DNA from: Solirubrobacteraceae bacterium
Lineage (GTDB): Bacteria > Actinomycetota > Thermoleophilia > Solirubrobacterales > Solirubrobacteraceae
Assembly (NCBI GenBank): GCA_030149625.1
Contig: JASLHP010000204.1
Location: forward strand, 1 to 7,786
Direction: 5' to 3'
DNA length: 7,786 nt
Shown here: positions 5,902 through 7,786 of the stretch, one piece after another
How the letters are laid out: each line of letters opens with the position of its first letter
Numbering within the stretch: position 1 is the first letter of the stretch
Translations under genes and position numbers: made by a program
The notes under the pieces: generated by a model
Databases searched by the model: none
What the model was told of the DNA's origin: nothing
What the model saw: the letters and a program-made list of their open reading frames with translations, nothing else

Positions 5902-5914
5902 AAGCCTTAGGCTT
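5902..5914. promoter_or_regulatory. Palindrome over a possible -10 box before the NYN gene
   Basis: AAGCC-TTA-GGCTT is a perfect 5-bp inverted repeat. It contains TAGGCT (5908-5913), a TAnnnT-type -10 box placed to start transcription at about 5920, next to the GTG at 5922. It could be an operator overlapping a near-leaderless promoter. No good -35 match is seen. Confidence 0.25.
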
Positions 5915-5921
5915 GCGCACC

Positions 5922-6296
5922 GTGCGCTGGCTCGTGGACGGTATGAACGTGATCGGCACGCGCCCGGATGCGTGGTGGAAGGACCGGCACGCGGCGATGG
6001 TCGAGCTCGTGGGCATGCTCGAGCGCTGGGTCGCCGACAGCGGCGAGGACGTGACGGTCGTCTTCGAGCAGCCGCCCTCGCCGCCGATCCGCTCGACGGT
6101 GATCGAGGTCGCCTACGCGCCGCGCCCGCGCCGGGACTCCGCCGACGATGAGATCGTGCGTCTGCTCGTGGCCGAGGCGGAGCCGGGCACGATCCGCGTG
6201 GTCACCTCCGACCTGTGGCTGTCAGACCGCGTGCACGCCGCCGGCGCGAGCGTCGAGCCGTCGGCGCCGTTTCGCACGCTGATCGAAGAGGCGTGA
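5922..6296 (+). CDS. NYN (PIN-like, YacP-type) ribonuclease-domain protein
   Basis: From the GTG at 5922 the product has 124 residues and begins MRWLVDGMNVIGTRPDAWWK, a close fit to the start of NYN/YacP-type proteins. The frame is open further back to 5850, but that N-terminal extension looks non-conserved; TTG at 5913 is another option. Probable metal-binding acids are Asp6 (VDGMNVIG), Asp75/Asp76 (SADDEIV) and Asp97 with Asp102 (VVTSDLWLSDRV). This is the usual spacing of the acidic cluster in this nuclease fold. Related proteins cleave RNA; Bacillus YacP (Rae1) acts on ribosome-associated mRNA, but whether this one does is inference. Its TGA shares one base with the ATG of the following cyclase gene, so the two are probably translated together. 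Confidence 0.85.
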   Translation: MRWLVDGMNVIGTRPDAWWKDRHAAMVELVGMLERWVADSGEDVTVVFEQPPSPPIRSTVIEVAYAPRPRRDSADDEIVRLLVAEAEPGTIRVVTSDLWLSDRVHAAGASVEPSAPFRTLIEEA

Positions 6297-7633
6297 TGGC
6301 GCCGACCACGCGCTACGCGCGCAGCGGCGATGCGAGCATCGCCTACCAGGTCGCCGGCGATGGCCCGCTCGACCTGCTGTTCCTCGCCGGCTGGCTCACG
6401 CAGCTCGAGCACCTCTGGGAGGCACCGGCAAACCGCCGCTTCCTGGAGCGGCTGATGACGTTCAGCCGCCTGATCATCTTCGACAGTCGGGGCACCGGCC
6501 TGTCCGAGCGGGTGCTGGACGCCTATACGCTCGAGCAGGAGGCGCGTGACGCTCTGGCGGTGCTCGACGCGGCTGGCAGCGAACGCTCCGCGCTGATCAC
6601 CTACGCGCAGGGCGGACTGGTGGGAGCGCTGCTCGCGGCAGACCATCCCGAGCGCGTGGGCGCGCTGATCATGTACGCATCGATCGCGCGCACGTCGTGG
6701 GCGCCGGACTACGAGTGGGCGATGACCACCGAGGAGCGCGCGGCGATGAGCGAGCGCGCAGTCGCGTCGTGGGGCGACGTTGGCGGCGGCGCGGTCGCGG
6801 AACTTGCGCCGTCGATGGCCGAGGACCCGACGTTCGCGGCCTGGTTCGCGCGCATGCAGCGCCTCGCCGCGAGCCCCGGCGAGGCCCGCGTCATCGCCAG
6901 CGCGAGGGTCGACCTCGACGTGCGCGAGAAGCTCGAGCAGATACGCGTGCCAACGCTGATCATGCACCGTCCGCAGGAGCGTGTCTGGGACGTGCGCCAC
7001 TCCCGCTACCTCGCCGAGCACATCGAGGGCGCACGCTACGTCGAGCTGGCCGGCATCGACTCGCTGCCGTTCGTCGGCGACAGCGACGCGATCGTCGAGG
7101 AGGTCGAGGAGTTCCTGACGGGCGTGCGCAGCGGCGGCGGCGAATTCTCGCGGGCGCTGCTCACGGTGCTGTTCACCGACATCGTCGAGGCGACCGCGCG
7201 CGCGGCGCGACTCGGCGATGGCCGCTGGCGCGATCTGCTCGCCCATCACGACGAGCGGGTGCGCGCGCAGCTCGCACGCTTCGACGGGCGCGAGGTGAAG
7301 ACCGTCGGCGACGGCTTTCTCGCGACGTTTGACGGACCGCCCTCGCGTGCGCTGCGCTGCGCGCTCGCGATCAGACGCGCGGCGCGCGAGCTCGACATCG
7401 AGGTTCGCATCGGCGTGCACACCGGCGAGTGCGAGCTGATCGGCGAGGACGTGGGCGGCATGGCTGTGCACATCGCCTCGCGCGTCAGCGGTCTGGCCGC
7501 TGGCGGCGAGGTGCTCGTATCCGGCACCGTGTTCGGCACCGTTGTCGGCGGCCCCTTCGCGTTTGAGGAGCGTGGCTTTCACGAGCTCAGGGGCGTGCCG
7601 GGCCGGTGGCCGCTGTTCGCACTTGGCGCTTGA
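6296..7633 (+). CDS. Alpha/beta-hydrolase-like domain fused to a class III adenylate cyclase
   Basis: The 445-residue product starts at ATG 6296, which overlaps the NYN stop as TGATG and has AGAGG four bases upstream; the frame is open further back but that part lies inside the NYN gene. Residues 1-275 follow an alpha/beta-hydrolase plan (FDSRGTGLSE at 62-71, VPTLIMHR at 218-225). However, the nucleophile elbow GxSxGG is TYAQGG (102-107), so Ser is Ala104. The usual acid in HRxGDRV is Glu228 and the usual His in GDDHLP is Ser256. Residues 287-445 are a cyclase catalytic domain: FTDI with metal Asp295, KTVGDG with Lys335 and metal Asp339, EDVGGMAVHIASRV with Asp385, His392 and Arg396. Lys335/Asp385 predict ATP as substrate, giving cAMP. 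The closest named architecture I know is mycobacterial Rv1900c. It is soluble, with no membrane segment. The first domain is probably a sensor. Confidence 0.92.
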   Translation: MAPTTRYARSGDASIAYQVAGDGPLDLLFLAGWLTQLEHLWEAPANRRFLERLMTFSRLIIFDSRGTGLSERVLDAYTLEQEARDALAVLDAAGSERSALITYAQGGLVGALLAADHPERVGALIMYASIARTSWAPDYEWAMTTEERAAMSERAVASWGDVGGGAVAELAPSMAEDPTFAAWFARMQRLAASPGEARVIASARVDLDVREKLEQIRVPTLIMHRPQERVWDVRHSRYLAEHIEGARYVELAGIDSLPFVGDSDAIVEEVEEFLTGVRSGGGEFSRALLTVLFTDIVEATARAARLGDGRWRDLLAHHDERVRAQLARFDGREVKTVGDGFLATFDGPPSRALRCALAIRRAARELDIEVRIGVHTGECELIGEDVGGMAVHIASRVSGLAAGGEVLVSGTVFGTVVGGPFAFEERGFHELRGVPGRWPLFALGA

Positions 7634-7653
7634 ACTTCAGGCGCCGAGCTGAG

Positions 7654-7681
7654 CGGGCTAGACCCTATGGCGGTTAGCCCG
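7654..7681 (+). terminator. Possible hairpin terminator after the cyclase gene
   Basis: CGGGCTA (7654-7660) and TAGCCCG (7675-7681) form a 7-bp stem with a 14-base loop, beginning 20 bases after the cyclase stop. There is no U-tract, so the call rests on position and stem only. A weaker stem GGCGC/GCGCC (7625-7629, 7641-7645) overlaps the stop codon. Confidence 0.35.
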
Positions 7682-7703
7682 TGGGGTTGATCGGCGTGGT
7701 GGA

Positions 7704-7783
7704 TGGCCGGACACTCCTCGCGGGGGTTTGTCTGGCCGGAGAGAAGGCTCCGGCTGACCCCATGAGATGAGGAGGTCCGGCCA
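7704..7783 (+). repeat. TGGCCGGA repeated twice, with an inverted copy at the next start codon
   Basis: TGGCCGGA occurs at 7704-7711 and 7733-7740, and its exact complement TCCGGCCA at 7776-7783. The second copy also forms a 7-bp hairpin, GCCGGAG (7735-7741) with CTCCGGC (7748-7754) around AGAAGG. The third copy covers the bases between the ribosome binding site and the ATG at 7783, so pairing with an upstream copy could hide the start. Such leaders occur before regulated genes and transposases. Confidence 0.4.
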
Positions 7784-7786
7784 TGA
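7770..7786 (+). CDS. Start of a further plus-strand gene (only four coding bases in window)
   Basis: AGGAGGT at 7770-7776 is a near-perfect ribosome binding site, six bases before ATG at 7783-7785. The site is included in the interval because only ATGA of the gene itself is visible. Nothing can be said of the product. The repeats upstream leave open that it belongs to a mobile element. Confidence 0.5.

Noticed and set aside
6215..6295. Upstream start for the cyclase fusion at 6215
   Set aside because: It would overlap the NYN gene by 82 bases with an Arg-rich leader; ATG at 6296 has a ribosome binding site and the TGATG junction.
6113..7582. Long minus-strand open frame (489 codons) opposite the cyclase
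   Set aside because: It is antisense to a well-recognised fusion protein; its product is Arg/His/Ala-rich with no motif, as expected from a high-GC shadow frame.
1..7786. CRISPR array or complete insertion sequence
   Set aside because: No regularly spaced repeats and no transposase or recombinase gene are visible in any frame.

Overview
This window comes from a high-GC, monoderm bacterium. Third codon positions in the real genes are strongly G/C. The surface protein has an LPxTG sortase signal, and the hydrolase-cyclase fusion, the acyl-CoA ligase and the TetR-like start all read as actinobacterial. My best guess is Actinomycetota, possibly Thermoleophilia/Solirubrobacterales, but this is inferred from protein style only. 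It is an ordinary chromosomal segment with two tRNA genes and several accessory touches; I see no CRISPR array, no complete insertion sequence and no phage genes.

Layout. Positions 1-164 hold the start of a TetR-like regulator on the minus strand, cut by the window edge. Positions 165-707 are a comparatively AT-rich gene-free stretch with a run of small hairpins ending in a T6 tract, which could be a small RNA divergent from the regulator. Positions 708-1575 form a mirror-like block: a small membrane protein and tRNA-Glu(CTC) on the minus strand, and a small membrane protein and tRNA-Leu(CAG) on the plus strand. The two protein genes diverge from a 72-bp spacer that carries promoter-like elements. 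Just after tRNA-Leu lies the C-terminal half of a PIN-domain (VapC-like) toxin, without its N-terminus and probably frameshifted.

Positions 1912-5805 are all minus-strand genes. In transcription order they are a small conserved protein (5805-5539), a family-4 glycosyltransferase (5492-4269), an acyl-CoA ligase whose GTG start overlaps the glycosyltransferase stop (4272-2605), a 209-bp leader, and a tiny LPFTG surface protein (2395-1961) followed by a strong hairpin. The first three look like one operon, pairing sugar transfer with fatty-acid activation.

Positions 5922-7633 are a plus-strand pair, divergent from the previous operon: a NYN (PIN-like) ribonuclease-type protein and, overlapping it by one base, an alpha/beta-hydrolase-like domain fused to a class III nucleotide cyclase. 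The cyclase half keeps its metal and base-selecting residues. The hydrolase half has lost all three catalytic triad residues, so it is more likely a sensor than an enzyme. This is the most interesting gene in the window. The last 150 bases hold inverted repeats, a hairpin and a strong ribosome binding site leading to a start codon at the very edge, so another gene begins there.
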